A stretch of 64,000 nucleotides of DNA, taken from Ignelater luminosus (Eukaryota; Arthropoda; Insecta; Coleoptera; Elateridae). Every line of letters starts with the position of its first letter. Positions within the stretch are counted from its first letter, which is position 1. Shown piece after piece: positions 62,901-64,000 of this stretch. The stretch spans positions 24,567-88,566 of the forward strand of contig VTPC01001062.1 of NCBI GenBank assembly GCA_011009095.1. Reading direction: 5' to 3'. Below the pieces are notes generated by a model, which saw only the letters and a program-made list of their open reading frames with translations, had not been told where the DNA came from and did not search any database. The position numbers were made by a program, and so were the translations under genes.

Positions 62901-64000
62901 CGATTCTTGATGACTCCGAAACTTCATTTTTGTAATATTGTACTTTCAATTAACTCAGGAGTGTTTACTCGATCTTCACGGGTTTCTGCGTCATTTCTAA
63001 ATCTTTTGATTTTGAGTGATCTAACTAGTCTTTGAAAATGATGATTTTGGCGAGTCTTCGACGACACTTTAATGATCTTCAATTACTTAATATATGTTAA
63101 ATCCTTCTTATGAGCTTTCTAAGTTTGTAAATCTTGCTATCTTCTGCTCTTATCACCAATTAATTATAGTATGGTTGTTTAAATTTCCCAACAGTCTTAA
63201 AATACTCATTTATAGATTATAATCATTGTTTCTTGCTTGGTACTCAATATTGTTTAAGTTTTTCTTCACAATTTACTCTTATTATTAGTGGCAGGTGAAA
63301 CGTGAGCTCCACTTCAATTCCCAAACAGTTCAATTCTAGAAGCCGTTATTCAGTTATGAAATTAGAAGATACAACTGATCAAGTATTGTGTTCTTTCCAA
63401 AATTACTATCTTTGATTGTCAGAAAATCAGCGTTACTAGTGTCTTTCAAGTTATCTAGTTAGTCTTTGCTTTTAAAAAATTTAAGGTTATAGTCGAATCT
63501 TCATTTCTCAATAATTATATTACGGATTATAATATAGTAACTTAGAAGGTACACGGCAGATACTTATCAACTGATTGCTATTACATACTGTGTATGAACT
63601 ACAGTTATGAATTAGGTAGTAAACACTTGAAAATGAGGGGTCACCGCAGGTATAAATGAAGATGACAGAAATATAGGAAACCGCAACTTGCAAGTACCAT
63701 AGTGTAAATTTCTTACCTTTTGTACTACAAGTGATAAAAGGGCAAATAATTTATATTTACATACAATAAAAGTCAAATACCATAGAGTATCGAGTAAATG
63801 CTTTAGCTAATATATTTTCATACATAATAACACCTCTTTAACGGTACTTGAAGTCCTGAGAATTATTCTCTTTAATTTAACACCGGTAAATATTCAGAGA
63901 GCTAATAAACAACCTAACTTGGAAAACCCAAATGTCAACTTTAGAGATTAAAATGTTAATTACAATTATTAAAGAAAATTGTATATTGCGTGAGAATTCA
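59960..64000. other. AT-rich sequence, no gene recognised
   Basis: An (AAAT)n microsatellite lies at about 60008-60030. Elsewhere the sequence is T-rich and low in complexity (notably 62580-63050), without recognisable coding or RNA genes. Confidence 0.35.

Overview
The window is AT-rich nuclear DNA of an animal, most likely an insect. The evidence is GT-AG introns as short as 54-64 bp, several mariner/Tc1-type transposons with TA target duplications, a TTAGG-derived minisatellite (TTAGG is the usual insect telomere unit) and animal-type genes. A beetle is plausible, but the order cannot be fixed from the sequence alone. There are no operons, ribosome binding sites or CRISPR arrays, and I recognised no tRNA or rRNA genes.

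Four host genes can be supported, all on the + strand. (1) A UBE2QL1-type ubiquitin-conjugating enzyme lies at 26426-27181 with an uninterrupted coding exon. (2) NEDD8 lies at 34443-34869 in three exons, with a mature 76-residue protein and a single extra residue after GlyGly. (3) A ten-finger C2H2 zinc-finger gene lies at 37915-39051 in two exons, followed at 39785-40320 by a decayed tandem copy. (4) The 5' three-quarters of a TANGO6/RTP1-type gene is present: a large exon at 45675-47824, a further exon at 47880-48078 and a probable first exon at 37721-37763. If that first exon is right, the zinc-finger gene, its pseudogene, a LINE relic and two palindromic transposons all sit inside TANGO6 intron 1. 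The last TANGO6 exons were not found.

The rest is transposon-rich intergenic or intronic DNA. By region: 0-26 kb has no recognisable host gene. It holds a Penelope-like GIY-YIG relic, a Harbinger-type MITE, a fold-back element with minisatellite arms around a TTAGG-like core (13 kb), a broken mariner (19-20 kb), a TIR element with 163-bp tandem repeats (20.5-21.5 kb) and low-complexity sequence. 26-49 kb is the gene-bearing block, with small MITEs between genes. 49-56 kb holds a frameshifted mariner, a Tc1-like relic and a mariner with a full-length ORF but a shortened D-D spacing. 56-64 kb is unannotated AT-rich sequence.

UBE2QL1 and NEDD8 both belong to ubiquitin-like conjugation and lie about 7.3 kb apart, but nothing in the sequence shows that they are co-regulated. 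The findings most worth checking are the fold-back/TTAGG element, the mariner with 30 instead of 34 residues between its second and third catalytic aspartates, the shared phase-1 splice junctions of the zinc-finger/TANGO6 locus, and the one-residue NEDD8 tail.
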